Positions 36,912-46,869 of a DNA stretch of 64,000 nucleotides are shown here, piece by piece. The position numbers and the translations under genes are program-made. The first letter of the stretch is position 1. Each line of letters begins with the position of its first letter. Below the pieces are notes generated by a model. That model was not told the DNA's origin. It did not search any database and saw only the letters and a list, made by a program, of their open reading frames with translations. Origin of the DNA: Aliivibrio fischeri (GTDB lineage: Bacteria; Pseudomonadota; Gammaproteobacteria; Enterobacterales; Vibrionaceae); contig NZ_WOBR01000002.1 in the NCBI RefSeq assembly GCF_009727955.1, forward strand, positions 222,524 through 286,523, given 5' to 3'.

Positions 36912-38504
36912 ATGAATAACGCACGTCCGATCCGTCGCGCGCTGATTAGCGTATCTGATAAAACTGGTATTGTAGAATTTGCTCAAGCATTGGCTGAACG
37001 TGGTGTAGATATTTTATCTACTGGCGGTACGGCTCGTCTGCTTGCTGAAAAAGGCATCTCAGTAACTGAAGTATCTGATTACACTGGCTTCCCTGAAATG
37101 ATGGATGGCCGCGTTAAAACTCTTCATCCTAAAGTTCATGGTGGTGTACTTGGTCGTCGCGGTCAAGATGATGGCATCATGGAGCAACACGGTATCAATC
37201 CTATTGATATGGTTGTTGTTAACCTCTACCCATTTGCAGAAACCGTAGCAAAAGAAGGCTGTACCCTTGCTGATGCCGTTGAGAACATCGACATCGGTGG
37301 CCCTACTATGGTTCGCTCTGCAGCGAAAAACCACAAAGACGTAACTATCGTTATTAACGCTCACGATTACGACCGTGTTATCGCTGAAATGGACGCGAAC
37401 GATAAATCTTTAACACTAGAGACTCGTTTCGACCTAGCTATCGCAGCATTCGAGCACACCGCTTCTTACGATGGCATGATCGCAAACTACTTCGGCACAA
37501 TGGTTCCATCTTACGGTGAGAACAAAGAAGGTGATGAAGAGAGCAAATTCCCACGCACGTTCAACCAACAGTTCAAGAAAAAACAAGACATGCGCTACGG
37601 TGAGAACAGCCACCAAGCTGCGGCATTCTACGTTGAAGCGAATCCTGAAGAAGCATCAGTATCTACTGCTCGCCAAATCCAAGGTAAAGCACTTTCTTAC
37701 AACAACATCGCTGACACTGACGCTGCACTTGAGTGTGTGAAAGAGTTCGACGAGCCAGCATGTGTAATCGTTAAGCACGCTAACCCATGTGGTGTAGCAC
37801 TGGGCGAAAACATCCTAGAAGCTTACGACCGTGCATTCAAAACAGACCCAACATCTGCATTTGGCGGCATCATCGCATTCAACCGCGAACTAGACGCAGC
37901 AACAGCGACCGCTATCACTGAACGTCAATTCGTTGAAGTTATCATTGCACCTTTTGTTTCTGCTGAAGCAGTAGAAATCGTAGCGGCTAAGAAAAACCTT
38001 CGCCTTCTTGAGTGTGGCGAGTGGACAACTAAGACAACTGGTTTTGACGTGAAACGCGTTAATGGCGGCTTATTAGTTCAAGACCGTGACCAAGGCATGG
38101 TGTCTGAAGATGACCTACAAGTTGTTTCTAAGCGCCAACCAACAGCAGAAGAGCTAAAAGACGCACTGTTCTGCTGGAAAGTAGCGAAGTACGTAAAATC
38201 TAACGCTATCGTTTACTCTAAAGGTGACATGACTATTGGTGTTGGCGCAGGCCAAATGAGCCGCGTTTACTCTGCGAAGATCGCTGGTATCAAAGCGGCT
38301 GATGAAGGTCTACAGGTTGAAGGCTGTGTAATGGCATCAGATGCGTTCTTCCCATTCCGTGACGGTATTGATGCGGCAGCAGAAGCTGGCATCAAATGTG
38401 TTATCCAACCGGGCGGCTCAATGCGTGACAGTGAAGTAATCGAAGCTGCTGATGAACACGGCATGGCGATGATCTTTACTGGCATGCGTCACTTCCGTCA
38501 CTAA
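36912..38504 (+). CDS. purH: Bifunctional AICAR transformylase / IMP cyclohydrolase
   Basis: PurH carries out the last two steps of IMP synthesis. The 530-aa protein has an N-terminal MGS-like cyclohydrolase domain ([34 protein letters not shown]) and a C-terminal transformylase domain with [23 protein letters not shown] and [24 protein letters not shown] precedes the ATG. A PurR box lies upstream. In many relatives purD follows within a few bases; here two repeat elements sit between them. Confidence 0.98.
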   Translation: MNNARPIRRALISVSDKTGIVEFAQALAERGVDILSTGGTARLLAEKGISVTEVSDYTGFPEMMDGRVKTLHPKVHGGVLGRRGQDDGIMEQHGINPIDMVVVNLYPFAETVAKEGCTLADAVENIDIGGPTMVRSAAKNHKDVTIVINAHDYDRVIAEMDANDKSLTLETRFDLAIAAFEHTASYDGMIANYFGTMVPSYGENKEGDEESKFPRTFNQQFKKKQDMRYGENSHQAAAFYVEANPEEASVSTARQIQGKALSYNNIADTDAALECVKEFDEPACVIVKHANPCGVALGENILEAYDRAFKTDPTSAFGGIIAFNRELDAATATAITERQFVEVIIAPFVSAEAVEIVAAKKNLRLLECGEWTTKTTGFDVKRVNGGLLVQDRDQGMVSEDDLQVVSKRQPTAEELKDALFCWKVAKYVKSNAIVYSKGDMTIGVGAGQMSRVYSAKIAGIKAADEGLQVEGCVMASDAFFPFRDGIDAAAEAGIKCVIQPGGSMRDSEVIEAADEHGMAMIFTGMRHFRH

Positions 38505-38525
38505 TTTTCTCTTCGTATTTGGCAC

Positions 38526-38610
38526 TGTGGCGTCGTTAACTGCTTTCGCCCACCCCAGTCACATAGCGAGCTATGCTCCTGGGGATGGACTCAATTGTTG
38601 CCTAGCCACA
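38526..38610. repeat. Intergenic palindromic repeat A between purH and purD
   Basis: The core CCCCAGTCACATAGC (from 38553) mirrors GCTATGCTCCTGGGG (to 38584), and outer TGTGGC (38526-38531) mirrors GCCACA (38605-38610). Similar cores are, as I recall, spread through Vibrio genomes; a search is needed to confirm. It can fold on both strands. Confidence 0.7.
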
Positions 38611-38693
38611 CCACCAACTACTTTGAGCAAAACTTATTTAATTTAGCTAATTTGAAATACTCTTCGTTTTAGACATTTTCATTTTAGAGCAAA

Positions 38694-38775
38694 GCCATAT
38701 TGATAAGGTCAAGGAGAGCTCGCGGAGTTTATAAGTATAAATGAGCAAGCTCGACATAGAGATTAGCAATATGGC
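38694..38775. repeat. Intergenic palindromic repeat B immediately before purD
   Basis: Outer arms GCCATATTG (38694-38702) and CAATATGGC (38767-38775) enclose GAGCTCG/AAGCTCG-like and GTTTATAAGTATAAAT stems. The element ends 22 bp before purD, just upstream of its ribosome site (AAAGGA). Confidence 0.75.
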
Positions 38776-38797
38776 GCAGCTATCAAAGGATAAATAA

Positions 38798-40090
38798 ATG
38801 AATATATTAATTATTGGTGCTGGCGGTCGTGAGCACGCACTAGGTTGGAAAGCAGCACAAAACCCAAATGTTGAAACAGTATTCATCGCTCCTGGTAATG
38901 CAGGTACAGCACTTGAACCAAAACTAGAAAACGTCGCTATTGATGTTGAAGATATCGCTGCTCTTGTTGCTTTTGCGAAAGAAAAAGCCATCGAGCTGAC
39001 CATCGTTGGTCCTGAAGCACCATTAGTTATTGGCGTTGTTGATGCATTTCGTGAAGCAGGTCTTCCTATCTTTGGACCAACGAAAGCAGCAGCTCAACTT
39101 GAAGGTTCTAAAGCATTCACCAAAGATTTCTTAGCTCGCCATGACATCCCTACCGGTTCTTATGCAAACTTCACTGAAATTGAACCTGCATTAGCTTACG
39201 TTCGTGAACAAGGTGCACCTATCGTTGTTAAAGCTGACGGTCTTGCCGCTGGTAAAGGCGTTATCGTTGCGATGACACTTGAAGAAGCCGAAGATGCCAT
39301 CAAAGATATGCTGGCAGGCAATGCGTTTGGTGAAGCAGGTAGCCGTGTTGTTATCGAAGAATTCCTTGAAGGTGAAGAAGCCAGTTTCATTGTAATGGTG
39401 GATGGTGCAAGCGTACTTCCTATGGCAACAAGCCAAGATCACAAACGCGTTGGAGATAAAGATACAGGTCCAAATACAGGTGGTATGGGTGCATACTCTC
39501 CAGCTCCTGTTGTGACTCCTGAAATTCATAATCGTATCCTTGAAGAAGTTATCTACCCTACAGTGCGTGGCATGGATGCAGAAGGTGCACCTTATACAGG
39601 TTTCCTTTACGCAGGCCTTATGATCGATGCAGAGGGTACACCAAAGGTAATCGAATACAACTGTCGCTTTGGTGATCCAGAAACACAACCTATCATGATG
39701 CGTATGGAATCAGACCTTGTTGAACTTTGTCTAATGGCTATCGACGAGAAACTGGACGAAGCAGAATCTAAGTGGGATCCACGCGCATCTATCGGTGTTG
39801 TTCTTGCTGCTGGTGGCTATCCTGCAGATTATGCGAAAGGAGATGTTATTTCGCTGCCTTCTGAAGAAGCTGAAGGTCAAAAAATCTTCCATGCAGGCAC
39901 CACAAATAATGATGCTGGTGATGTTGTGACAAACGGTGGTCGCGTACTTTGTGCTACCGCATTAGGTAATACCGTATCAGAAGCTCAAGAGCGTGCTTAT
40001 CAGCTTGCTAAACAAGTAAGTTGGAATGGAATGTTCCATCGTAATGATATTGGTTACCGTGCTATTGCTCGTGAATTAGAAACCAAATAG
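38798..40090 (+). CDS. purD: Phosphoribosylamine--glycine ligase
   Basis: PurD joins glycine to 5-phosphoribosylamine, giving GAR in purine synthesis. The 430-aa protein begins MNILIIGAGGREHALGWKAA, has the ATP-grasp lysine segment APIVVKADGLAAGKGVIVA (about residues 140-158), GEEASFIVMVDG and the metal/ATP loop VIEYNCRFGDPETQ. It may be transcribed with purH despite the 293-bp gap filled by two palindromic repeats. A terminator follows 20 bp after the stop. Confidence 0.98.
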   Translation: MNILIIGAGGREHALGWKAAQNPNVETVFIAPGNAGTALEPKLENVAIDVEDIAALVAFAKEKAIELTIVGPEAPLVIGVVDAFREAGLPIFGPTKAAAQLEGSKAFTKDFLARHDIPTGSYANFTEIEPALAYVREQGAPIVVKADGLAAGKGVIVAMTLEEAEDAIKDMLAGNAFGEAGSRVVIEEFLEGEEASFIVMVDGASVLPMATSQDHKRVGDKDTGPNTGGMGAYSPAPVVTPEIHNRILEEVIYPTVRGMDAEGAPYTGFLYAGLMIDAEGTPKVIEYNCRFGDPETQPIMMRMESDLVELCLMAIDEKLDEAESKWDPRASIGVVLAAGGYPADYAKGDVISLPSEEAEGQKIFHAGTTNNDAGDVVTNGGRVLCATALGNTVSEAQERAYQLAKQVSWNGMFHRNDIGYRAIARELETK

Positions 40091-40110
40091 CTTTACGGAA
40101 AATAAATAAT

Positions 40111-40137
40111 AAAGGCGCTGTAATAGCGCCTTTTTTC
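40111..40137 (+). terminator. Intrinsic terminator of purD
   Basis: AAAGGCGCT (40111-40119) pairs with AGCGCCTTT (40125-40133), followed by T residues. Confidence 0.92.
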
Positions 40138-40154
40138 ATTCGACTTGATTAATC

Positions 40155-40859
40155 TTAATCTTCAATCAATTCCGGACGCTCTACACATGAATAGCTATCA
40201 TCTGTTAATAGTAATAGTTCAGACATCTTTAACTCATTTTTATCTCTACGAGTTTCTTGGCCTAAAAATGAAATAAAGCTATCTAAGCCAGATAATCTCG
40301 CCACCACGAAATTAGGTAATATTTGGTTAAACTCTAATTGATCGTATTGTTTACCATCACAAGAGTAAAAAGTCTCACCATCCCATTCGCCTTGGAATAA
40401 TTTAATATCGTCTTTATTTAGAGCTTCAACCTTAGTGACCAAATATTTAGATTGATCTTGAAATTGTGTTAATTGGGCAGGCATTAACGGCAAAATACGC
40501 CCATCTTTATCATAGCGTTGGTACACAGCCTCACCATTACCGTTATAGCGAATATGCATAGAATAAGGGATTAACTCACTCTCAGAATCAAGCATTTCTC
40601 CTTCACGGACAGCTTCAACAAGAGTTTCTTTTTCCCAACGATAAGTAGTTTTATACCAACCATAATCACCCATAGTGACATAATCAGATGCTACAATAGG
40701 TTGCTGTAAACGACGGGTATACCAATAATAACTTGTTGCATCACCTTGGATTTGACCACCGGTTAATGTAACAGATTTGATGCGTTGTTCATCAGATGGA
40801 TTAGACGAACAGCCAAAAAGAAAAGTAGATAGAAGTAAAGTAGATAGAATGCGCTTCAT
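40155..40859 (-). CDS. DUF1481 lipoprotein (YjaH-like)
   Basis: The 234-aa protein starts MKRILSTLLLSTFLFGCSSN, a lipoprotein signal with the lipobox Cys at residue 17, so it is probably membrane-anchored and periplasmic. It matches the DUF1481 family, whose E. coli member (yjaH) also lies next to hupA. No function is known. No Shine-Dalgarno is visible: the hupA terminator hairpin and its T-run end directly at the start codon. It probably is expressed by read-through from hupA or is poorly translated. Confidence 0.82.
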   Translation of the reverse strand: MKRILSTLLLSTFLFGCSSNPSDEQRIKSVTLTGGQIQGDATSYYWYTRRLQQPIVASDYVTMGDYGWYKTTYRWEKETLVEAVREGEMLDSESELIPYSMHIRYNGNGEAVYQRYDKDGRILPLMPAQLTQFQDQSKYLVTKVEALNKDDIKLFQGEWDGETFYSCDGKQYDQLEFNQILPNFVVARLSGLDSFISFLGQETRRDKNELKMSELLLLTDDSYSCVERPELIED

Positions 40860-40860
40860 A

Positions 40861-40888
40861 AAAATGCCGAGTTAAGGATTAACTCGGC
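40861..40888 (-). terminator. Intrinsic terminator after hupA
   Basis: On the minus strand GCCGAGTTAA pairs with TTAACTCGGC (plus positions 40866-40888), followed by ATTTTT that runs into the ATG of the DUF1481 gene. Confidence 0.85.
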
Positions 40889-40898
40889 AAAGTATAGC

Positions 40899-41171
40899 TT
40901 AGTTTACTGATTCTTTCAGTGCTTTACCTGCAACAAATGCAGGAACTTTAGCCGCTTTGATTTGAATCTCTTCACCAGTCTTAGGGTTGCGACCAGTGCG
41001 CGCAGCGCGGTTGTTAACTTTAAAAGTACCAAAGCCAATAAGTTGAACTTGCTCGCCATCTTTAAGAGCGCCAGTTACGCCTTCTAGAGTCGCTTCAAGA
41101 GCTGCTTTTGCTTGTGCTTTTGATAGGTCTGCTTTTTCAGCAATAGCATCAATTAACTGGGTTTTATTCAT
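40899..41171 (-). CDS. hupA: DNA-binding protein HU, alpha subunit
   Basis: HU is a small histone-like protein that bends and compacts DNA. The 90-aa product, [20 protein letters not shown] to the C-terminal [11 protein letters not shown], matches HU-alpha in length. It has the DNA-arm signature [21 protein letters not shown] (about residues 46-66, slightly over this span). Position between yjaG-region genes and the DUF1481 gene matches E. coli hupA. A strong terminator follows. Confidence 0.97.
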   Translation of the reverse strand: MNKTQLIDAIAEKADLSKAQAKAALEATLEGVTGALKDGEQVQLIGFGTFKVNNRAARTGRNPKTGEEIQIKAAKVPAFVAGKALKESVN

Positions 41172-41392
41172 TAGGGTTTCCCTTCTATTTTTTTGAAATC
41201 CTAGTAACTCTAATGCATAAAGACCCCATCTGGCAAAGGTTTGTGCCCTTTCTTGCTGTAGAATGCGCGTTCTTTAGACATAAACTGAGTAACGTCTCAC
41301 AATTTGTTACTATTTTTCATTAATGAGTCATTGTATTTTGGTTATTCCGTACCCATTTTATAGTGGCTTGCTTATTTTTTTTGAGATTAATA

Positions 41393-42463
41393 ATGTTAAT
41401 TTTATCCATCTATATAGCCATTTCTATTGGTGTTTCTTTCATTTGTTCGGTATTAGAAGCGATTCTTCTTAGTATCAGCCCAAGCTACCTTGCAAAATTA
41501 CGACAAGAAAACCACCCCGCTGCACCTCGACTAACAGCATTAAAAGATAATGTTGATCGCCCTTTATCATCAATTTTAACGCTAAACACGATAGCTCACA
41601 CCGCAGGTGCTGCAGCATCGGGTGCTCAAGCATCGATTGTTTTTGGTAGTGAATGGTTAGGTGTTTTTTCAGCTTTCCTAACTTTTGCCATTCTACTGTT
41701 CTCTGAAATTGTTCCAAAAACAATCGGAGCAACTTACTGGCGTCAGCTTGCTCCGATGGCAGCGACAATGCTTCATTGGATGGTGCTATTGCTAAGCCCA
41801 GTAGTTTGGATGTCAGAACAAATTACAAAACGACTTTCTCGTGGCCATCAAGCACCTAAATTGCGTGATGAAATTACAGCCATGGCGACATTGGCAAAAG
41901 AAAATGGTGAATTTGCAGAAGGTGAGTCAAAAATATTAAACAACATTCTTAATATTCAAGATGTGCCTGTTACCCAAGTAATGACACCAAGAACGGTATT
42001 ATTTCGTGTTAACGCTGAAATGACGGTTGAACAATTCTTAGAAAGCCATTCAGATACACCGTTTTCACGTCCATTAGTTTACAGTGAAGATAGTGATAAC
42101 ATCATTGGCTTTACTCACCGATTAGAACTTTTCTCAGCAATGCGTAAAGGGCAAGGTGAACGACCTCTTGGTGCGATGATGCGTCCAATTCAGGTTGTGA
42201 TAAGTACTTCAACACTACCAAAAGCTTTTGAGCAACTAATGAAGCACAGAGCACAACTGGCATTAGTTATTGACGAATACGGTACCGTTCAAGGCTTATT
42301 AACACTAGAAGATATCTTTGAATACATGGTCGGCGAAGAAATTATCGATGAAGCAGACAAAACTACCGATATGCAACAACTTGCTCAACAACGTTGGACA
42401 AATTGGAAAAATAAACACGGTGTAATCGATAATACCGATGCTGAAGAAGAAGAGAAAGAATAA
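41393..42463 (+). CDS. CNNM (DUF21)/CBS domain membrane protein
   Basis: The 356-aa protein has an N-terminal DUF21/CNNM region with about four membrane spans (residues 1-150, including NTIAHTAGAAASGAQ and FSEIVPKTIGATYW) and a CBS pair (about 190-310, VTQVMTPRTVLFRV and LVIDEYGTVQGLLTLEDIFEYMVGEEI). This family includes magnesium/cobalt efflux-type proteins. It lacks the C-terminal CorC_HlyC domain and ends in an acidic tail. The ATG at 41393 is preferred to a GTG at 41363. It ends at a terminator shared with convergent yjaG. Confidence 0.85.
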   Translation: MLILSIYIAISIGVSFICSVLEAILLSISPSYLAKLRQENHPAAPRLTALKDNVDRPLSSILTLNTIAHTAGAAASGAQASIVFGSEWLGVFSAFLTFAILLFSEIVPKTIGATYWRQLAPMAATMLHWMVLLLSPVVWMSEQITKRLSRGHQAPKLRDEITAMATLAKENGEFAEGESKILNNILNIQDVPVTQVMTPRTVLFRVNAEMTVEQFLESHSDTPFSRPLVYSEDSDNIIGFTHRLELFSAMRKGQGERPLGAMMRPIQVVISTSTLPKAFEQLMKHRAQLALVIDEYGTVQGLLTLEDIFEYMVGEEIIDEADKTTDMQQLAQQRWTNWKNKHGVIDNTDAEEEEKE

Positions 42464-42498
42464 TAAAAGGTGTTAGCAAGCCCCTTTTAGCAAACAAA

Positions 42499-42529
42499 AA
42501 AAAACCGATGAGCAATCATCGGTTTTTTT
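42499..42529. terminator. Bidirectional terminator between the CNNM gene and yjaG
   Basis: AAAAACCGATGA (42500-42511) pairs with TCATCGGTTTTT (42516-42527) with a 4-nt loop; A and T tracts allow use from both sides. Confidence 0.92.
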
Positions 42530-42543
42530 ATTAAATCAGAAAA

Positions 42544-43137
42544 TCAGTACGTTAACTCTAAGCCAATATTACTGATATTTTCATCTCGTAATTCTTGTCG
42601 TAAATCTTTAATTAAATCGATATCACGCTCTTCAGCTTCGCGTAATGGGCGGAAAATGGCCCACTGAACATCCCACTCTTCACAGATCACATCGATCTCT
42701 TTTTGATTTTCATCTGTCACTTCTTCACCCGTTTGAGCTTCAACAAGTTGAGCTACCGTCATTACAGAAAGTTGACTGATCTTAAACATCGCTTCTTCTA
42801 ACTCGTCACGATCTAAAATACCATGTAAGAAAGTAGATAGTGCAACACAAGCATCAATTGCTGGGTAAGTAAGATAAATTGAATCGTCATTAACTTCTGG
42901 GATCATCTCTTCCAGTTTTTCTAATTGACGTTCAAAGTTAATCTTGGCATTTTTAACGGTCAATAGCTCCCAAATACTATCAAGAATTACTCGATAGGTT
43001 TGTGGTTCAGCAAAACCTGTAGCCTCACAGTAATGTGCGTAGTTTGGATACATACGTTCACACAAAGAAGCCATAAAAGTAATTTGTTGCCATGGTTCAA
43101 ACTTTTCTAAACGAACTTGGATCGGGTTGCGTAACAT
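42544..43137 (-). CDS. yjaG: YjaG family protein (DUF416)
   Basis: The 197-aa protein closely follows E. coli YjaG, with FMASLCERMYPNYAHYCEATGF, YPAIDACVALSTFLHG and EEWDVQWAIFRPLREAEERDI (these overlap the family's conserved blocks). It appears all-helical and cytoplasmic. Its function is not known. E. coli yjaG also lies next to hupA, which supports orthology. The ATG at 43137 (MLRNPIQVRLEKFEPWQQ) matches the family start; the upstream TTG at 43158 is not needed. Confidence 0.9.
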   Translation of the reverse strand: MLRNPIQVRLEKFEPWQQITFMASLCERMYPNYAHYCEATGFAEPQTYRVILDSIWELLTVKNAKINFERQLEKLEEMIPEVNDDSIYLTYPAIDACVALSTFLHGILDRDELEEAMFKISQLSVMTVAQLVEAQTGEEVTDENQKEIDVICEEWDVQWAIFRPLREAEERDIDLIKDLRQELRDENISNIGLELTY

Positions 43138-43208
43138 AGACGATTCTGCACTATTCAAAAAGGACGCTTTAAGTGTACTTGATAACCGCGAATGACAAAA
43201 GGAAGGTT

Positions 43209-44123
43209 ATGAATAAATTACTTATCATTTCAAAAGAAAAAGAGAAATACCTCTCACTTTTAGAGCAAGCGGATCTCCCGGATCTTGAAATTTGTCACGA
43301 TATTAGAAAAGCAGAGATCCTTCTTGCCGATCCACCACTAATCATTGATCTCTTAGACCAATTCAAAAATCTAAAATGGTTACAGTCTACTTTTGCGGGT
43401 ATTGACTCTCTAACCCAACCTAATTTAAGAACCGATTACCATTTAACCAATGTTCGTGGCATTTTCGGACAACAAATATCAGAATATGTTTTAGGCTACT
43501 CCATTCAATACTTTCGTCATTTCAAACAATATGCTGATCAGCAAAAAAAGAAACAATGGCAGCCCCATACATACTCTTCATTAGTCAATAAGTGCATGGT
43601 TATTTTAGGAACAGGCTCAATAGGAAGTGAGTTAGCCGCAACCGTTAAGCAACTTGGCTTTATCGTTTATGGTATTAACCGCTCAGGGATCCCTCCTAAA
43701 GATTCTCCCTTTGATTGTATATTCCATATTTCAGAAATTGAAAATGCTTTTCAATATGCAGATGTGATTGTAAGTACATTACCAAAGACTGAATTAACTA
43801 TGGACTTACTAAATAGCCAAACCTTAAAAAAATGCAATGGTGCATTGCTATTTAATGTTGGACGAGGAGAAGTACTGGAAAATTACGGTTTACTAAACGC
43901 ACTTGAGTCTGGATCTATTTCTCATGCATTTTTAGATGTGTTTGCTCATGAACCACTGTCTCAAGAATGTCCTTACTGGAATCACTCAAATATCACGATT
44001 ACACCACACATTGCGGCACTCAGCTTTCCTGAGCAAGTGTTTGAGCAGTTCTATGACAACTACTTACGTTGGCGAGATGGGTTCTCTTTAATTAACTCTA
44101 TAGATTTTACTAAGGGCTATTAG
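43209..44123 (+). CDS. D-isomer-specific 2-hydroxyacid dehydrogenase
   Basis: The 304-aa NAD(P)-dependent oxidoreductase has the dinucleotide motif VILGTGSIGSELAATVKQLG (about residues 133-152). The catalytic triad follows: Arg in LFNVGRGEVLENYG (about 225), Glu in VFAHEPLS and His in ITPHIAALS. It reduces 2-keto acids or oxidises D-2-hydroxyacids; the GhrA-like layout suggests glyoxylate/hydroxypyruvate, but substrate is open. GGAAGG at 43201 gives a strong ribosome site for the ATG at 43209. It is divergent from yjaG. Confidence 0.85.
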   Translation: MNKLLIISKEKEKYLSLLEQADLPDLEICHDIRKAEILLADPPLIIDLLDQFKNLKWLQSTFAGIDSLTQPNLRTDYHLTNVRGIFGQQISEYVLGYSIQYFRHFKQYADQQKKKQWQPHTYSSLVNKCMVILGTGSIGSELAATVKQLGFIVYGINRSGIPPKDSPFDCIFHISEIENAFQYADVIVSTLPKTELTMDLLNSQTLKKCNGALLFNVGRGEVLENYGLLNALESGSISHAFLDVFAHEPLSQECPYWNHSNITITPHIAALSFPEQVFEQFYDNYLRWRDGFSLINSIDFTKGY

Positions 44124-44130
44124 AATATTT

Positions 44131-44161
44131 AGCCTGTTGTCTCTCGTTTAATGAACAGGCT
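44131..44161. terminator. Possible terminator hairpin between convergent genes
   Basis: AGCCTGTT (44131-44138) pairs with AACAGGCT (44154-44161) with a 15-nt loop. No strong T-run is present on either strand, so termination is uncertain. Confidence 0.45.
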
Positions 44162-44168
44162 AAGTATA

Positions 44169-44621
44169 TTAATCCTTAGGTGCAGCCGCTAATTTAGCTC
44201 GAATAAACTCTAAGTGATCAAGATAAATTAACTCTGATACTTGACGAATCACCGCCTCTTCCATTGGCTCTATAACGCCATCAGCATAAGCCACTTGCCA
44301 CATTGCTTCTATTAAGTGATAACGCTCTTCGGGCATCAGTGATCTTAATTTAGTTGTAAACTCATACAAGGATGTGGACGCTTTACTTTTTTGCATCGCT
44401 TCTAATAACAATAATTTTGCTGACTCTTCGTTAAGGTCAAGAAGCTTCATTAGTAACTGTAATTTTGCGGTATCTTCTCTCTCATCACTCTGATGATCCG
44501 CGTTTGATACTTCACACAAAAGTGAGGCCATTGCTAAGTGCATCGATGCGGTTTCACTTGCCCCACTTTCTGTCGCCTCATGAATCACTTTCTTCAATAA
44601 TGTACGTAATTGTTTAAACAT
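44169..44621 (-). CDS. TerB-like (tellurite-resistance-B fold) protein
   Basis: The 150-aa all-helical protein resembles small TerB-fold proteins: ASLLCEVSNADHQSDEREDTAKLQLLM and IEAMWQVAYADGVIEPMEEAVIRQVSELI (two repeats with acidic AD-x-x segments that may bind metal). Function in bacteria is not known; there is no ter operon here. The ATG at 44621 (MFKQLRTLLKK) is chosen because a longer frame to 44699 begins inside the hemE terminator. It lies downstream of hemE on the same strand, separated by that terminator. Confidence 0.8.
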   Translation of the reverse strand: MFKQLRTLLKKVIHEATESGASETASMHLAMASLLCEVSNADHQSDEREDTAKLQLLMKLLDLNEESAKLLLLEAMQKSKASTSLYEFTTKLRSLMPEERYHLIEAMWQVAYADGVIEPMEEAVIRQVSELIYLDHLEFIRAKLAAAPKD

Positions 44622-44682
44622 AACCGACTCTTGATTGCTCTTATCTTTAATTATGACAATAAAATTATAGCTCTGTTCCAAT

Positions 44683-44713
44683 AAAAAAGGAGACCTCATT
44701 GAGTCTCCTTTTT
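44683..44713 (-). terminator. Intrinsic terminator of hemE
   Basis: AAAAAGGAGAC (44684-44694) pairs with GTCTCCTTTTT (44703-44713) with an 8-nt loop; the minus strand then reads a T-run. Confidence 0.9.
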
Positions 44714-44736
44714 ATCTAGAATCTTAATTTAAGATT

Positions 44737-45804
44737 TTATTTATGATACGGCTTAGATAAGTCATGAACTGCATCAACAAACACACCCGCATTTTCAGGT
44801 GGGACGTCTAGGTGAATACCATGGCCTAGATTGAATACATGCCCTGTACCAGCATCACCAAATCCTTCAAGGATGGTTCCTACTTCTTGGCGAATACGTT
44901 CAGGTTGTGCATACAGAATTGATGGATCCATGTTTCCTTGCAGAGCAACTTTATCACCAATACGAGCTTTTGCATCGGCAATATTAATAGTCCAATCAAG
45001 GCCTACTGCATCACAACCAGTTGCTGCAATCGACTCTAACCACATACCACCATTCTTAGTGAATAAAGTAACTGGTACACGGCGACCTTCGTTTTCACGG
45101 ATCAAACCATCAACAATTTTATGCATGTAACGTAATGAGAACTCGTTATAGTCACGAGGAGTTAATACACCACCCCATGTGTCAAATACCATTACAGATT
45201 GTGCACCAGCTTTAATTTGAGCATTTAAATACTCAATAACACTGTCAGCTAACTTATCTAATAACAAGTGAAGTGTTGCTGGTTCTGCATACATCATTTT
45301 TTTGATTTTAGTGAATGCTTTTGAACTGCCACCTTCAACCATATAAGTTGCTAATGTCCACGGACTACCAGAGAAACCAATTAGTGGAACTTCACCTTTT
45401 AGATCTTTACGAATCTGACGAACTGCATTCATCACATACTGCAGTTCACCTTCTGGATCAGGAAGACCGATCTTATCAACATCCGCTTTACAAGTAATTG
45501 GACGTTCAAACTTAGGACCTTCACCTGTTTCAAAGTACAGACCAAGACCCATAGCGTCTGGAATAGTTAAAATGTCAGAGAATAAAATAGCAGCATCTAG
45601 GGGAAAACGGCGTAAAGGTTGAAGAGTTACTTCTGATGCTAACTCTGCATTTTTACACAAAGACATAAAGTCACCGGCTTCTGCACGCGTAGCTTTGTAT
45701 TCTGGAAGGTAACGACCCGCTTGGCGCATCATCCAAACTGGTGTGTAATCTACTGGTTGTTTTAATAATGCACGTAAATAACGGTCATTTTTTAGTTCTG
45801 TCAT
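44737..45804 (-). CDS. hemE: Uroporphyrinogen decarboxylase
   Basis: HemE decarboxylates uroporphyrinogen III to coproporphyrinogen III in heme synthesis. The 355-aa length is standard. It has [20 protein letters not shown] (arginines that bind substrate carboxylates), [17 protein letters not shown] (catalytic Asp), [20 protein letters not shown] and [17 protein letters not shown]. The order hemE-nudC-rsd matches E. coli. A ribosome site GGGAAGATC precedes the ATG. Confidence 0.98.
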   Translation of the reverse strand: MTELKNDRYLRALLKQPVDYTPVWMMRQAGRYLPEYKATRAEAGDFMSLCKNAELASEVTLQPLRRFPLDAAILFSDILTIPDAMGLGLYFETGEGPKFERPITCKADVDKIGLPDPEGELQYVMNAVRQIRKDLKGEVPLIGFSGSPWTLATYMVEGGSSKAFTKIKKMMYAEPATLHLLLDKLADSVIEYLNAQIKAGAQSVMVFDTWGGVLTPRDYNEFSLRYMHKIVDGLIRENEGRRVPVTLFTKNGGMWLESIAATGCDAVGLDWTINIADAKARIGDKVALQGNMDPSILYAQPERIRQEVGTILEGFGDAGTGHVFNLGHGIHLDVPPENAGVFVDAVHDLSKPYHK

Positions 45805-46010
45805 GATCTTCCCTCATATTTGATCCCGCTATTGTAGCACTCAATTCACTGAACAAAAGCCTACCTTTGCTATCGAGATCATATTTAACCAATCTTGTGA
45901 TTAATGATAATTGCGCAATAGATAACCACGTGTTAAAAATTGTCTTGCTAGTGAAAATAACAACATCTAATTAACAATTGTTAAAATTGGAAATCATAAC
46001 AACACCTTAC

Positions 46011-46805
46011 TTACACCCATTCATCTGTTTGGGTGTTTTTTTCTTGCTGAATATCACTTAACGTTGCTTCAATTAATGCTCTTGCTATAGTCCCTTTTGG
46101 CGCTAATTCCGGCAGCGAATTTTTATCATACCAACCCGCCTTAATGAGCTCATTTCTATCTACTTTTATTTCACCAGACTCATAGTCCGCCATATATCCC
46201 ATCATAAGGCTCGATGGAAAGGCCCAAGGTTGGCTTCCTACATAACGAATATTTTTTATCTTAATACCCGTCTCTTCAAATACTTCACGAGAAACCGCCA
46301 TCTCCAGTGTTTCACCAACTTCAACAAAACCCGCTAAAACAGTAAACAAACCACCTTTATGCCTTTGGTGTTGAGCAAGTAGAATCTTATCATCACGACG
46401 AACAGCAACAATAATAGAAGGGAATATTCTAGGGTAATGGAGTTTACGACAGTCATTACATTGCATCGCAATTTGATTATGGTTGAGTTGAGTTCGACCA
46501 CCACATTGTGGACAAAAACGAAATTCTCTTGCCATGAACCCATACTGAATGGCTTTACTAAACAATAAAAAATCAGATTGTGGGTATTCTAATAACTCTC
46601 TAAGACCAGTATAAGCTAACTCTTGGTTAACTAATTCATCGTTCAACCACATTACTGGTTCACTATTATGATTACCGATACATATTGCTTGCTCAAAAGG
46701 TAAGTTAAACTCAATTGCACTACCATTTGGAAGCTTTCCATCCTTCAACCAAATGTTTGAATCATTTACTACGCACCAATACGCTTTTGTATGTTGGTTT
46801 AACAT
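46011..46805 (-). CDS. nudC: NADH pyrophosphatase / NAD-RNA decapping hydrolase
   Basis: NudC cleaves NAD(H) and removes NAD caps from RNA 5' ends. With the ATG at 46805 it is 264 aa. It has the zinc ribbon FCPQCGG...[11 protein letters not shown], the Nudix box [20 protein letters not shown] followed by TGI (about residues 165-187), and the NudC signature [14 protein letters not shown]. An AGAGGG precedes the chosen start; an ATG at 46835 is an alternative. The next gene, rsd, is divergent, with a palindromic repeat in the gap. Confidence 0.95.
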   Translation of the reverse strand: MLNQHTKAYWCVVNDSNIWLKDGKLPNGSAIEFNLPFEQAICIGNHNSEPVMWLNDELVNQELAYTGLRELLEYPQSDFLLFSKAIQYGFMAREFRFCPQCGGRTQLNHNQIAMQCNDCRKLHYPRIFPSIIVAVRRDDKILLAQHQRHKGGLFTVLAGFVEVGETLEMAVSREVFEETGIKIKNIRYVGSQPWAFPSSLMMGYMADYESGEIKVDRNELIKAGWYDKNSLPELAPKGTIARALIEATLSDIQQEKNTQTDEWV

Positions 46806-46869
46806 CTTTATCACAACCCTCTTGCAGCCATCCATATTTACTGGCAATCTTAAAGAATAGTAATGAGTA

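Noticed and set aside
39191..39688. 165-aa minus-strand frame inside purD, rich in Cys and His
   Set aside because: It lies wholly antisense to purD; the Cys/His richness arises from reverse-reading of purD codons.
46011..46045. Hairpin ACACCCA/TTGGGTGT with T-run at the nudC 3' end
   Set aside because: The T-run is on the plus strand, opposite to nudC, and no plus-strand gene ends there; it overlaps nudC coding sequence.
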